The notes: a model not told the origin generated them from the sequence alone. A stretch of 64,000 bases of DNA from Panagrolaimus kolymaensis (GCA_028622995.1 JAJQJQ010000039.1:62001-126000), one strand, 5' to 3'. Shown: positions 37,168-49,448, counted from the first letter of the stretch. Numbers and translations: made by a program.

Positions 37168-37678
37168 TTTAGTTATATAAATTTTTTTTGCAATAAATAT
37201 CGATAATTTTTTTTTAATTTTAAAATTTAAAAAATATATTAAAATCAATAAGGGAGGAAATAATAGTTAGGAAAAATAACCTCATTTAAGTTTCACCTTT
37301 AGCCGCTTCATTTAGAAAAGCAGCGTCTTCTTCTTTTTTTTATAAATAAATTTGGGTCAATCAATTTAAAAAGGACCCATTAATAAGCTTTTGAATTTAT
37401 TAACTTTTTTTCTTTCTTCTGAAGGTCTATATTTTTTCTTTTTTTGTCGGATTTAGTAAATCAGTAAAATTAAATATTAAAAACAAAAAAATAGTGAACT
37501 CCTTTCGTGGTTTTTTCGCATGCGCGATAAAAAAATTTTGAAGCTATATTTCGGGCCAATTTGCTGGTAATATTGAATTTCATAGGCGACAGTTGACTTT
37601 ACTTAAAAAATATTTTCCGAGGCTTTAATAATTATATTTTTTCAATTTGTGGCTACTATTAGATTCAGCGTAAAACCC
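37168..37678. other. Divergent upstream region of OAC and DUF1647 genes
   Basis: About 510 bp, presumably both promoters. No motif can be called with confidence. Confidence 0.45.
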
Positions 37679-39049
37679 ATGAATTTAAAGAATTTATTTC
37701 TATTTTTGTTATTTATAATAATTATTAAAGAAATAATTTATTATTTGTGTAAGATAAAAATGGATTACGAATATATGGAAAATATTAAAAAATCAATTAC
37801 CAATAATACATGCTCTGCAATGAACCAAAAAGAAATGAAACTTTATAGAGAATTGACGACTCCAAATAAATTCGTTTCATTCGAAGAAAGACAAAAATTA
37901 AGTCTCAAAGATTTGGGATTGGTGACATTTGTGTCTAGCAGTCATATGAATGAAGCTTTGTAAGTATATTTTTTTTCTTCAAGTTTTTTTGTTAGTTGTG
38001 ACTTTTTTTACTGCGTTCGCCAAATCGATAAAAAACAGAAAATATTTAAATTTTCAAACTTGAGTTTTATAAAAAAATACAAAATTAATTAAATAATTAT
38101 TTATTTTTAGCGAAAATTGTGAATCCATGCAACATCATCCTGATCTCACAAATATTCCATTTTCAGTATTCATTTCAGATGATATAGACGAAGAAATTTT
38201 AGAAAAATATCAAAAAGCATGTCCAAATGCAAAATTAATTAATTTTCCATTTAAAAAATTTCCTCCTCGTTTTCGCGTTCTTGACACTTATCGATTTAAA
38301 TCAATTTATCAAGCGATGGCATTAAAAAATCACAAAGTTTTATTAAGTTTTGATACATCAATATTTTTTGATAGAAATGCAAATTTTACGGTGAGCATTT
38401 TCTTGTCTTTCAAAGTTCTATGTTTTTTGCACTTTTCTTGTTTTTTAGGAATTAATTGCATCCAGTGTACGAGATAATCCAACGGATGTTACACTTTTAT
38501 CAACGTCAAATTTAAATATGTTTGCTCTCACTCATCCTGGAATGTATTCATGCTTTCCAAAAATAAACATCGAAGAGGTAAAAAAATTGATTGATATTTA
38601 TTTTTTTGAGCGTTAACGGTCAATTTTTTTGTGACAATTTTGGGGTTTTTGAACCATGCTTTTTTGTTTTAGATGGTCGAATTGCCTCAATTTCAAAGTG
38701 GCTTAATTCTTTGGATTGGAAGTGAAAATGGTTGGAAAAATATGGGACGATTTGTGGAATGCAGCTTACAACCAAATTGTATGGTTCCACGTGGAGCAAA
38801 AAAAGATTGTGATTTTAATGTAAATTTTCTTTTTATTTGAAAATTCTCTAAAAAATGTGTAAATATTAAAAAATATTTTAGATGCTTAAAGAAAAACATA
38901 GATATTCTGGTTGTCATCGATTTGACCAATCTGCAATAAATTTAATTCTTTACGAAAATTCAAATTTTAATCCAAGTTTATATCAAAGAGAATCAAATTT
39001 ATTTAAAATTTTGAGAGATGAAGAAAAAATTGGAATTAACGCAAATTAA
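37679..39049 (+). CDS. DUF1647-like putative Golgi protein
   Basis: Five exons: 37679-37959, 38111-38390, 38449-38577, 38673-38819, 38882-39049; 334 aa. The first ATG gives [20 protein letters not shown], a signal anchor. The lumenal part reads like nematode DUF1647 (glycosyltransferase-like): [51 protein letters not shown] with FDTSI in the place of a donor-site Asp motif, [10 protein letters not shown] and the conserved end block [14 protein letters not shown]. The biochemical role of the family is not established. A Golgi type II protein with an Asp-x-Ser motif is compatible with sugar transfer, but that is inference. Family assignment is from motif memory, without a search. Confidence 0.72.
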
Positions 39050-39432
39050 AACGTTGTTGTTTATTTTTGTTTTTTTAAATTAAAAAAACCTTTTGTTTAT
39101 AAATTTTATAAAAATCGATTTTTTTTTTGCAAAAATATAAAGCAAAAAATGGTATTCCAAAATCAATTAATATAGTCTTTTGATTTAAATTACTTTATTT
39201 TTATCCTAAAATATTATTCGCGTTTTTCGATTTTCTAAATTTCATTAATTTTATTCATTTTACAAAATATTTCATTTTAATGATAGCTAACTGATACAGT
39301 TTTTTATGGGACAATTCTCCTCTCTCTTTTGTGGTAAATTTTCTTTCCAAAAAGGAAAAAAACTATTCAATTCTCTAAAATGCTTGGTCGTAATGAAATA
39401 GACATCCGTATACTTTTTCTGGGCTAAATAAC

Positions 39433-41184
39433 AGATTCCAAATTCTTTTTTAATTACATCAACAATTTTTCCTTATTTCCTTTACCTTCTTTATAAACCA
39501 TTAGCGTGTAGAAAAAAATTTATTCCATCAGTTATGGAAAAATTAAATTATAAAAAAAAGAAAAGAAAAACGCTTTCAAATATTCAAAAAAAAAACTAAA
39601 GACTGCGCAATTTAAAAATCAAGCTGAATTGAAAAATGGAAAAGCTTGCCTTCTTTCCTTTTTTTGCGCAACAAATTATCGATTTTCTTTTTGTTGGTTT
39701 TTTTGGGTCGGATAAAAATAAAGTTCACATAAACAAAAAATAACGTACGCTTTTTGTCAGGGCTGACATTTAAAGTGTAAATGTTTGAGAAAGGAAAATG
39801 GCGGATAGAAAAATTGCGGACTCATTTTTGCGTATATGATATATGAAAATGGTGCTATAACTTTTAAGGAAAAACATAAAAGTTGTTAGCGGTAATTTCA
39901 TTTTTTTTATCAAAGTGGCCATAATTCTTCTTGATATCGATGCTTGAATTTTATAATCGTGTGCTGAACAATTGGTAATATTTTGCAAAAAAATTTTATT
40001 TTTTTTTCCTTGAGTCAATAATTGAAGAAAATCCCTCCATATTTAATTTTTTATTAATTCATTCGACAAAAAAATTAATTACAGAAAAAGGAGAAAAAAA
40101 CTTTTCAAATATTCAAAAAACTAAAAAAACTTAAAAAAGCAGCAAATTTGGAAAAGAGTGGCGCTTCTTGTTTTTTTTAATATTCTTTTTTATCGATTAA
40201 TTTTTTCCCCGAAAAAAGCATTTTTTAAAAGACAAAACTATTCGCAATATTTTTGGTGAAAAATAAATGCGGACCTGAAATTAATTTATTTAAAAAAAGG
40301 GATTTTTTGATATGGCTGTTTTTATTTTTTTTACTTTTTTTTTAAATATTTTATTAATTTTTTTCATTTTTTTATTCTGTGATGACGCAATTCAAAAAAA
40401 AAGTCGATATGAGGTTTATTCTTTTAACTTTTCAAAAAAAGCTGTTTTTTTTATTTTCAAAATACATAGTGTAAAAAAAATAAATTTTTTCCTTTGGATA
40501 AAATGACATTATATTTCACGTTTTAAAAAGAGTTTAAGAAGCAGTGATCAAAATTTAAACGTCGAACAAATTAAAAATAAAAGAAAAATGGCAAGTGATC
40601 AAATTTGCAGATAAATCTTGAAGAAAATAATTTCACCAGGGAAATATTCTTTAAAAGTTCTACGTGGTACGTTGATTTAGTTAAATAACGCATGTACCGC
40701 AAAAAAGATTTCTGAAACAAAAAGTTAAAAAATGGTACAAACAAGAGAGCTTTTAAAAAAATTTATAAAAAGTAGCAACCCTATTTTAAGGATTTAAAGA
40801 TAGCAATTAAAAATCATATAAAATACCTTCGTAGTTTTTTATTCAAAATAAAAGTATGGCAAAAAGCGTGCATTATTTTTTGTTTATGTGAACTTTATTT
40901 TTATCCGACCCAAAAAAAGCTCCAAATAAAAAATCGATAATTTGTTGTGCAAAAAAACGAAAGAAGGCAAACCAATGCTTTTCAATTCAGTTTGATTTTT
41001 AAATTGCGTAGTCTTTAGTTTTTTTTTGAATATTTGAAAGTGTATTTTTTTCTTTTTTTATAATTTATTTTTTCCATAACTGTTGAAATTCATTTTTCTA
41101 CACGCAAATGGTTTATAAAGAAGATAAAGGAAATAAGGAAAAAATTGTTGATGTAATAAAAGAAAAATGGAATGAATATGGAGT
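39433..41184. repeat. Inverted repeat, about 330-bp arms around a 1.1-kb spacer, carrying MULE transposase fragments
   Basis: The left arm 39433-39759 and right arm about 40857-41184 are reverse complements with a few percent mismatch. Landmarks are ATGGTTTATAAAGAAG (plus strand at 41108, minus strand near 39507) and GGTCGGATAAAAATAAAG. Both arms contain the start of the same MULE-like coding fragment reading outward. The spacer (39760-40856) holds no recognised ORF; a frame at 40312-40506 is T-rich low complexity. Confidence 0.75.
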
Positions 41185-41343
41185 AAAACCTCAATTTGAG
41201 CGAATTCATTGCGACTATGAAGCAGGTTTAGTAATTGCACTAGAAATGCCCATTAGCTTTGATAAAGTTTATGGTTGCCTTTTCCATTATGATCAAGCAT
41301 TTTTGAAATGTGAATATTTCAAAAAAAAAAATGCATCTACCAC
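41108..41343 (+). pseudogene. MULE (Mutator-like) transposase fragment
   Basis: An open frame with FERIHCDYEAGLVIALEM and KVYGCLFHYDQAF, matching the MULE transposase catalytic pattern (acidic D-x-E with a downstream G-C-x-F-H-x-x-Q). The frame is cut short where the 1.6-kb palindrome begins. No complete transposase is present. The long inverted repeats around it fit Mutator-type elements, which have long terminal repeats. Confidence 0.6.
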
Positions 41344-42932
41344 TTTAAAAGCCATTTTTTTTAAAAATCGCACTTTTTTGAAGATTTTATGGATTTGGAA
41401 AAAATTTTATTAGCTTAAATGGCTTGAATATTCATTCCCCAGAGGTTTTCGGGGTCGCTGATCACGAATTTGTAGACAGTTTAATTGGTTTTAAAGCGAA
41501 AACACGAGATCCAGAGGTCTCGAATAGAAAACTCAACTTTTTTTAAAGATGCTTTTTTTAAAAACTGTCTAGACCGAAAAATAACAAAAATTACGCTGAT
41601 TATTTTTGTAATTGATGCCAAAAATATAAGTATAGCAAAAAAGGGGTCAAATAGCCATTTTAAGGTCAAAATCGATGTTACGCTTGGGAAAACTCGAAAT
41701 CTGTGGCCGCGGGCCAGTGTTTTTATTCCAGATTCGAATTCCCCATGAAATTCTGCCCTAGAAAATGGAAAATGTAATTTTTTTTCTAAGTGCACGAAAA
41801 TACCATGACTCCATGAATGAGTTATACCAATATGAGGTCACTATAGAAGTAACTCATAAATACATGTGAAAAATACAAACTCTTTGCTAAAAACGTAGAA
41901 AAACCCATAAAATAATTTTAGAAACAAATTTTACTCAATGATGTTAAGCTTTTCGATTTTTCCCACATTTTTAAAGTTTAATAGTAGCAAACGATGATCA
42001 AAAAATTCAAAATTCTAAAAATGTGGTATTTATTTTTAAAACCCATCATTTCTAGACTTAATTTGGGTCGTAGAAACCGAATTTGACAATTAAAAAAATA
42101 TATCATAAGCTGGTTAATGAGTTATGAATTTTGGAAATATGCAAATTTTTGACTATGCTATAACTCAATTTTGAGATTGTCAACCTTAGAAACTGTTATC
42201 AAATTCGGTTTCTACGACCCAAATTAGGTCTAGAAATGATGAGTTTTGAATTTAAATACCACATATTGAGAATTTTGAATTTTTTGATCATCGTTTGCTA
42301 CTATTAAACTTTAAAAATGTGGGAAAAATCGAAAAGCTTAACATCATTGAGTAAAATTTGTTTCTAAAATTATTTTATGGGTTTTTCTACGTTTTTAGCA
42401 AAGAGTTTGTATTTTTCACATGTATTTATGAGTTACTTCTATAGTGACCTCATATTGGTGTAACTCATTCATGGAGTCATGGTATTTTCGTGCACTTAGA
42501 AAAAAAATTACATTTTCCATTTTCTAGGGCAGAATTTCATGGGGAATTCGAATCTGGAATAAAAACACTGGCCCGCGGCCACAGATTTCGAGTTTTCCCA
42601 AGCGTAACATCGATTTTGACCTTAAAATGGCTATTTGACCCCTTTTTTGCTATACTTATATTTTTGGCATCAATTACAAAAATAATCAGCGTAATTTTTG
42701 TTATTTTTCGGTCTAGACAGTTTTTAAAAAAAGCATCTTAAAAAAAAGTTGAGTTTTCTATTCGAGACCTCTGGATCTCGTGTTTTCGCTTTAAAACCAA
42801 TTAAACTGTCTACAAATTCGTGATCAGCTACCCGGAAAACCCCTGGGGAATGAATATTCAAGCCATTTAAGCTAATAAAATTTTTTCCAAATCCATAGCG
42901 AAGTTCGATTTTTAAAAAAAATGGCTTTTAAA
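41344..42932. mobile_element. 1.59-kb near-perfect palindrome (long foldback element, MULE-associated)
   Basis: Outer ends TTTAAAAGCCATTTTTTTTA at 41344 and inverted at 42932. The arms are about 740 bp and nearly identical over their whole length (for example GTGGCCGCGGGCCAG, ATGACTCCATGAATG and GTGCACTTAGAAAAAAA, each present in both orientations). The unpaired middle is about 110 bp (42088-42196). The same 83-residue frame is therefore open on both strands, which is a symmetry artefact and not a gene. No target duplication could be recognised. Confidence 0.85.
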
Positions 42933-43585
42933 TAAACAATTTTTTTTAAAGCAGTAAAAATGCTAATTTAACTTTGGCAAGCGCAAAATAAGAATTAAAA
43001 AATCCATAAAGTCTAATAAAATTGAAGTACTGTAAACTGAGCAAAGGATTAGAATCATATTATGATCATTTTCAATTAAAAAATATGCTATTGTCAAATA
43101 TTTGGAGACATGCGTTGCTGAAAGTAAGCACAAAAAGATTAGCTCATAACCTTTTCAAATACCAAGTAATTCCTCCTACATTCTTTTTTTTTATTAGCAA
43201 TAAATCATAAAAATTATAATAGTTTGGTAATTTTCGTGTGAACGATGATGCTTTGTTGAAGGTCACAAAAGACTGTTATCATAACTCTTTTGTGGGGGTT
43301 GTTGCATTTTCATTCTATTTCCTTGATTGATTTCCTTTCTTTTGAATTTCTAAGCTGATAAGAAATCAAATGGCTACAATATTGCTTTTGTGAGTACCAA
43401 AAAATCACGGACGTTTTTGACGTTGTTCTTGCATGAATGTAGTGATCAAGAAGGAGGAGTAAAATTTCTATCACGTTGATAAAAAAAATGTGTTCTCTAG
43501 CACTTACAGAAAGAAATCATATATAAAGGCGAGTTAGAAATGAAACAGAATAACCAACAAAGTTGTTTAGTTCTTAATAAAGAAG
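42933..43585. promoter_or_regulatory. Upstream region of the cathepsin L gene with TATA box and three TGATAA motifs
   Basis: A TATA-like element (atatataaag) at about 43519-43528 lies 60 bp before the start codon. TGATAA, the core recognised by nematode intestinal GATA factors (ELT-2 type), occurs at 43276-43281 (reverse), 43356-43361 (as CTGATAAG) and 43477-43482. In AT-rich DNA roughly one such hexamer would be expected by chance over this distance, so the enrichment is only suggestive. It fits intestinal expression of a digestive protease. Confidence 0.45.
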
Positions 43586-44719
43586 ATGATCGATTCTGGA
43601 AAAATTATTGTTTTTGTGAGCTGTTTGCTACTTTTGGAAGTCGTTGTCGGCTTGCCTATGTCTGAAGTTTCCTCTGAAGATTGGAAGCAATTTGAAAAAT
43701 TTGAAAAAGAGTAAGTTCCCCATTTTTAATTATTTTAAAGATTTAAACTAGTTTTTTGTTTTTAGCTTCAAAATGAATTTTGATTCAACAAAAGAACGAA
43801 TGCATCGAGTTAAAGTTTTTGCCAACAATTTAAAGCGAATGAAGGAACTCGTTTTGGAAAATCCCAAAGCCACTTTTGGCGTAAATCAATTTTCTCATCT
43901 CACTTATGATGAATTTAAAGCTCAATACTTAATGCCCACATCCATGATGAATGCCACAATGAACAAACTATCTGAACTTCCAATTATGAAACATGAAATT
44001 CCCGCTGAATTCTATAATCAACCCAAAGGTGTTGACGTTGATTGGAGAAATCAAGGAAAAGTTGTGGGCATTAAGAATCAAGGAGGTTGCGGAAGTTGTT
44101 GGTCATTTGCTGTTGCAGCTGCAACTGAATCAGCTTGGGCTGTAAGTTACAAATTTCAAACCTTTTTTGAAAAATAAATTTTAAATTTTGCTTTTTTTAG
44201 ATTAAACACAATCAACTTATTTCTTTATCCGAGCAAAATTTACTTGATTGTGATTCAGGCAGTTATGGATGCAATGGGGGATTTCCAGAATCTGCAATTC
44301 ATTATGTTATCGATCATGGCCTTTCCCAAGAAGCAGCTTACCCATACACTGGACAACAAGGCTCATGCCAAAATGCTCCAGGTGATAAAGTTCCAGCTGA
44401 CGCGGTTTATGTTCCAGCTTCCAAAGATGATAATGGCATCACTGGGTTTATACAAGGCGCTGGACCAATTACAATCACTTTCAAATGTCCCGATTCCTTC
44501 CAACATTATCGCGGCGGAATATTAACTGATGACGCTTGCAACACCGATGCTTGGCATGCCATTCTTCTCATTGGTTTTGGGAATGAAAACGGTCAAGATT
44601 ATTTCATTGGAAAAAATCAATGGGGCACAGATTGGGGAGAACAAGGATATGTTAAATTGCGTCGTGGTGTCAACTTTTGCTCCCTTAATACTGCTCCCCT
44701 CTCCATCCATGTTCCATAA
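43586..44719 (+). CDS. Cathepsin L-like cysteine protease (C1A), secreted pre-pro-enzyme
   Basis: Three exons: 43586-43710, 43766-44141, 44201-44719; 339 aa. A signal peptide (residues 1 to about 23, ending VVGLP) is followed by an I29 propeptide (KERMHRVKVFANNLKRM, FGVNQFSHLTYDEFK). The mature enzyme starts near VDVDWRNQG. Catalytic Cys is in NQGGCGSCWSFA, with the oxyanion Gln just before; GYGCNGG-type motif (GSYGCNGGFPESA); catalytic His in DAWHAILLIGFG; catalytic Asn in GKNQWGTDWGEQGY, where the usual Ser of N-S-W-G is Gln. Length and layout are those of cathepsin L. In nematodes such enzymes act in gut digestion, moulting or embryogenesis. It is the only protease and one of few non-glycan genes in the window. 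Confidence 0.92.
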
Positions 44720-45541
44720 ACTCTTCGCGAACGCGTGTTAAAAAAATGTATAAAAATGTGTAAAATTGTATAAAGTAAAAAATAAAAATTATATTTTTAA
44801 ATCAACGATCAAGCTCATAACATTTTCCGACAAAAAAACAAAAAAACAAGAAATCTCAAATTTTTTCACTGAAAACTCAAAAAAGAAAAAATCCTTTATT
44901 TATTTATTTATTAATATTCGAGAAAATAAACCGAAATAAATGACAAAACAGAAAATTTGGTTAATTTTCCATAAAATTTCATTTTTTCTTTAAAAATCAA
45001 ATTATTTTAAATCAATTTTTGAATCAATCATTGTATTTTTTTGGCAAAGTTTAAAATATTTTTTTTGAAATCTTTGACAAGAAATCTTTAAAAAAATTCA
45101 TTATTATAAAAAACTATTCCATGTACAATCGAGTAAAAAAAATAATGACGATTCTATTTTTTTTCTTTTTTTTTGTAACAAAGTTATTAAAAAGATATTG
45201 AGAAGCAGCTCTTAATTTTCTTTCACTTCCATTAGATAAAAGAGAGTTGTTTGAGTGACATCGATTATTTATTAATAAAAAAAATAATGGAAGAAAAAAA
45301 AAAACAAGTTATTTTTCTTTGTGGTTCCATAAGAAACTCAATCCCAAAAATAAGAATAACAAAGAAAGAAAGAAAAAATTTCACTTTTTTTTCCGCTATC
45401 GATTAATTTAATTTACCCATTGTTTCTGTTGTTATTCATTGACACACGCCAACAAATACATACATTTTTTGTTAATGGTTTAATTTTGTAAAGCTTAATT
45501 AATTTCAAAAAAAATTGCATTTTGCCATAATTTTTATTTAA
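44720..45541. other. Intergenic region upstream of second GT49 gene
   Basis: About 820 bp, very AT-rich, with no supported feature. Confidence 0.45.
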
Positions 45542-47403
45542 ATGGCTCAAAAAATTTCTTCGTTTGTTATTTATTTCCGTAAAATTTTATTATTTACAAA
45601 ATATCGTAATTTTATTCCATCAAAATTATTAAGAATTAAATTGTTTTTATGTTTTTTAATAATTTTTATTTTTTCGTTATTTGTTTTTACCAGAAACTCT
45701 AATATTGATTTTTCTGAAAATGAAAATTATTGTAAAATTAATAATATTATTAAGAGAAAGCAAAAAGATTATAATCGTATTACATTGGTAATACATAGCT
45801 CCTATGATAGAATAGACAAATCTTTAAGGAATCAAGCAAGTTTCATAAAAAAAGAAAATTTTTGATATTTACATATTTTATTTTGTTTTTTTAGATAGAA
45901 AATTGGAATGCCCCCATTTCGCTTGCTATAGTTTTTTCTTCTAAAAGCACAGAAAAGGATATTTATTGCCTCACATCTTTAGTAAGTTTTTTTACTATGC
46001 AAATTTTACAGCAAAATTAAACAATAAATATTGATTTTTTATAGTTAAAGCGATTGCGTAAAAAATATTTTAATATTGCAAATAATTTAAGTGTTCATTA
46101 TTTAATTCATCAAAAACATAATTGTAAGAAAATCAAAAAAGCATTAAAGAAAAATATTAAAAAATGCCGAAATTATTTCACTGAAAAGAGCAAAAAAGAA
46201 TTGGATGTTGAGCAATTAATTGAATATCCAATAAATTTAGCAAGAAATTATGCAAGAAAGGTAAGAAAGTTAGTTTTACAATTCTACATTTATCAATCGA
46301 TGTCTTTTTTTTTTACGTGACTTGTTTTTTTTTGTTTTCTTGTAACACGTTTTCTTTTGTCATTTGATTCGACGCGAAAAAAAATAACTTTCTTTTGTTA
46401 TTTAAATTTTACGCGAGAAGAATTTCAAATGAAAAAGTTATAAATAAAGCCGGTTTAAAAATTTTCTCTCCAAAAAAATTATATTCAAAATAAAGGGTAT
46501 TGATTTTATTTAGAAGAACGAAAGCCAAAAAATACACATTATTTTTTTATGAATTTTTCGAATTTTATAATTCTTTTATTCCTAAAAACTTTTCAAACAA
46601 GCTGCGATTTTAGCTTTTTGTATATATTTATTTTTTTAGATGTCCTCAACCAAATATATTTTAATGGCAGATATGGATCATTATTTTAGTGAAAATTTTG
46701 AAAGGAAAATGCTTTCCCTTGCTAATACTATTCTCGAAATTGAGCCAAAAACGGTTTTGGTTTATCGAATATTTGAAATAAAAGAAGAATATTTTGGGTA
46801 AACAATAACTTAAAATTTTGTATTTTATCTAAAAAAAACTAAAGAGAATTTTTTTTCAGGATAAAAGAAACTAAAGAAAATTTGCGAAAACTTTTGCAAC
46901 AAAATGAAGCCCGACAATTTCATGAATATTTTAATGCTCATGTTATTCCAAGATTAGTGGAATGGATTTATTCTGAGGATCAAGGATCAAATAAAACTTC
47001 AATACAATTTTATAAAAAGTAGAAAAAATTTATTTTGATTCTTAAAAAACTATTGTTTTCCATCCATTATTTTTTCTTCAGGTACACTGACAACCAATGG
47101 GAGCCCCAATTTGTTTCATTAACAAATATTCCATTTCATGATGAATCATTTAAATATCCCATGAGAGATAATACCGTACTTCGATGGGAAATGTGCAGGG
47201 CGGGATATCAATTTGCTATCATAAACGATGTATTTATGTATCATCCCGGTTTTAAAATTAAAGAAAAAAATGATTTACTTGATAATGCTCGAAATAGCGT
47301 TTTGCCAAAAAGTATCAAAGCATTGGAAACATTTAAATTGAAAATGGATCAAAATTACCCAGACACAAAAAATATTTGTCCCGAAATTAGCTCTTTATGG
47401 TAA
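45542..47403 (+). CDS. GT49-family glycosyltransferase, second copy
   Basis: Six exons: 45542-45835, 45895-45981, 46045-46260, 46640-46797, 46860-47018, 47082-47403; 411 aa. The signal anchor is around residues 31-50. Motifs parallel the 2.1-kb copy: [34 protein letters not shown] (DxD), [31 protein letters not shown] and VFMYHPG. Intron 1 has a GC donor (gcaagt after AATCAA), required to join NQ to IENWNAP in frame. Compared with its paralogue it lacks the intron between DNTVL and RWEMC, so one copy gained or lost an intron. Intron 3 is long (379 bp). The role is as for other GT49 members, Golgi transfer of glucuronic acid or a related sugar; the acceptor is unknown. Confidence 0.88.
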
Positions 47404-47526
47404 ATCTTTCTCTGTCTTTTAGTGTTTTTTGTGTTATTTTTAGGCCACTTTTTTGTTGTTTAATAAAGTCGTTTTCGAGTTCCTAAAAAAGACAGACACA
47501 CACAAAAACTTTTTATTATTTATTTA

Positions 47527-48373
47527 TTAATTATTTGGACAATAAATTGTAAAAAATTGACAAACAAAAAATTTAGATAATTTTCCATAAAGTTTTACTT
47601 TGTCTCCTTCATTTTCTTTAAAAATCAAATTATTTCGGATCATTGCATCTTTTTGGCAAATTTGAATATATTCTTGTTGAAATGGAGGAATAAATGGGAG
47701 ATTAATATTATAAAGAATTAAATATAAAAGTGTATTCATTTCGATTATTGGAAATTCGTTGTTTTGTAAAAGATTCGCCCAAGGTTTAATTTGCTCTGGG
47801 AAAGAAGTTTGGTTTCCTGCTTCATTTTCGATATTTAATTCTAAAAGTTCGAATAACTTTGAATCATCTTTTTTAACAAAATCAAAATAACATTCAGGCT
47901 TTTCCACGCATAAAAGAAATAATGTATTTAAAATTTTTGAAAATTTTATATATTCGTCAAAGCCATTTGTAGGTACCATTGTGATGCCTGGATGATTGTA
48001 TAATTCTAAGCAATTCATACCAATTTCCAAGCATTTTAAATATCGACATTTTTGACAATGAGTTCCTACAATCGATGGAGCTGAAAGCTATTTTTTAAAG
48101 AAAGAAAAAAATAGTAAAATGTATAGATTTTTAAATCGGCTTTTTGGATTGGCTCGTGCTTTGAAAAAGCCAACCCCGCCGCTTTCACTCTTTTTTTTTA
48201 AACTCACTCATAAGGCATAAATGAAAATTAAAGCAAACATATTCTCGTTTTTCTCGAGCTGTGTGAATAAAAAATGCTGCACACGCATTACAACATGGTC
48301 CACCATATCTCATACATCGTCTCGGGCGACCACAAATTTTACAGCTGTTATTTTCATCTAATTTTTTCTCCAT
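47527..48373 (-). CDS. Divergent nuclear hormone receptor (zf-C4), short
   Basis: Two exons in coding order: 48373-48208 and 48080-47527; 239 aa. The DNA-binding domain begins near residue 11: CKICGRPRRCMRYGG, P-box-like CCNACAAFF, CFNFHLCL, then after the intron HCQKCRYLKCLEIGM, so both zinc fingers are present. The region after it is only about 160 residues, shorter than a usual ligand-binding domain, with patches such as FSKILNTLFLLCVEKPE. The splice was placed at ctttcag|CT to keep frame. Nematodes carry very large families of such supplementary receptors. The target genes are unknown and nothing links it functionally to its neighbours. Confidence 0.85.
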
Positions 48374-49448
48374 AAAAGCGTTTACCTCTAAAAATTCTTT
48401 TTTACTTTTCCTAAAATTAAATTAAAAAACCACGAAATTTCCTTCTTAGTGATTTTCCAATGTACGTTTTTTTGTTCGGGCTCGGAAACGATAAATAGAA
48501 AATAAAAAAAAATAAAAAAATTGCATAAATATTGTTGAAGTAAGAAACTCAACCTCAAAGCAATTTTTTAAACAAATCGAAATGTTGATTATGGGTGAAG
48601 CAATCACTTCAAAAGCAACAGTGTTAAAAAGCCCAAACTCAAAAAAGAAACTTTAGAAGAAAAAAAATAGTTACTAAATTTTAAATTTAATAATTTTATT
48701 CAACTTTAATATATTTTATTATTCTTTGAATACGTGGAAATGAAATTTACTGCCCCAAAAAAACAATGAAATTATTTTTTTTAGAAACAAGAAGCAAGTG
48801 TGACCACGTTAATAAATTTATCAATCATTTCGGATCTCAATAACCTTGAAGTTCTCCTCTCTCTTTTTCCATCCTCTCTCTCTCTTTCTCACTCTTCTCT
48901 CTCTGTTATTACTTGAGAAGAGAGAGGCGGGCTTCTTCCCATTTTCAAAGGCAAAAAAATATAGGCAGAAAAAAAAAATTGGAAATCAGAAAATTTCTTT
49001 TCGAGAAATAAAATCCAACAAGTTTTCATCAAAAAAAAGTTTTCCTTTCGATCAATGGAAAAAAAGGAGTAAAAAGCAAATTACCAAAATCTCAATACAA
49101 CAATCAGAATTATAAAAAAACCAAAGTTTAACGGTTCACAATTTTTTTGACTGCTGTTGTTTGTCCTCCTCGACATAAACGACAAGTTTGGCAAGCATTG
49201 GAAGAGAAAAAAAGAACATTGTTAAGTGAAGCATCAATTTCTTTCATTTCATCTTTTTTTGTTAACTTTTTTTCACTTTTTCTTTTATTTCGCGGTTGGA
49301 AAAAAATTTACATGAAAAATGTGGGTATTTACTCTTTTTTTAGATGTTAAATTTTTAAACGCTCTTTTTATTATTTTTCTTTTATTTATAAAATAAAAAA
49401 ATAAATGCATAATAAACAAACTTCCTAAAATTTAGGAACAAAAAAAAT
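48374..49448. other. Intergenic region with a CT-rich tract
   Basis: About 1.1 kb. A pyrimidine-rich tract (CTCTCT units) runs at about 48853-48907. A plus-strand frame at 49147-49350 lacks an ATG near its start and has no recognisable family, so I do not call a gene. Confidence 0.4.

Noticed and set aside
40312..40506. 64-residue Phe-rich frame in the inverted-repeat spacer
   Set aside because: It is encoded by T homopolymers and is not protein-like.
41485..42741. Two identical 83+ residue frames on opposite strands as genes
   Set aside because: They are the two arms of the palindrome; identity follows from symmetry and there is no family match or start/splice context.
49147..49350. 67-residue plus-strand frame with a possible membrane segment
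   Set aside because: It lacks an ATG near the start and shows no homology that I recognise; the T-rich composition explains the hydrophobic run.
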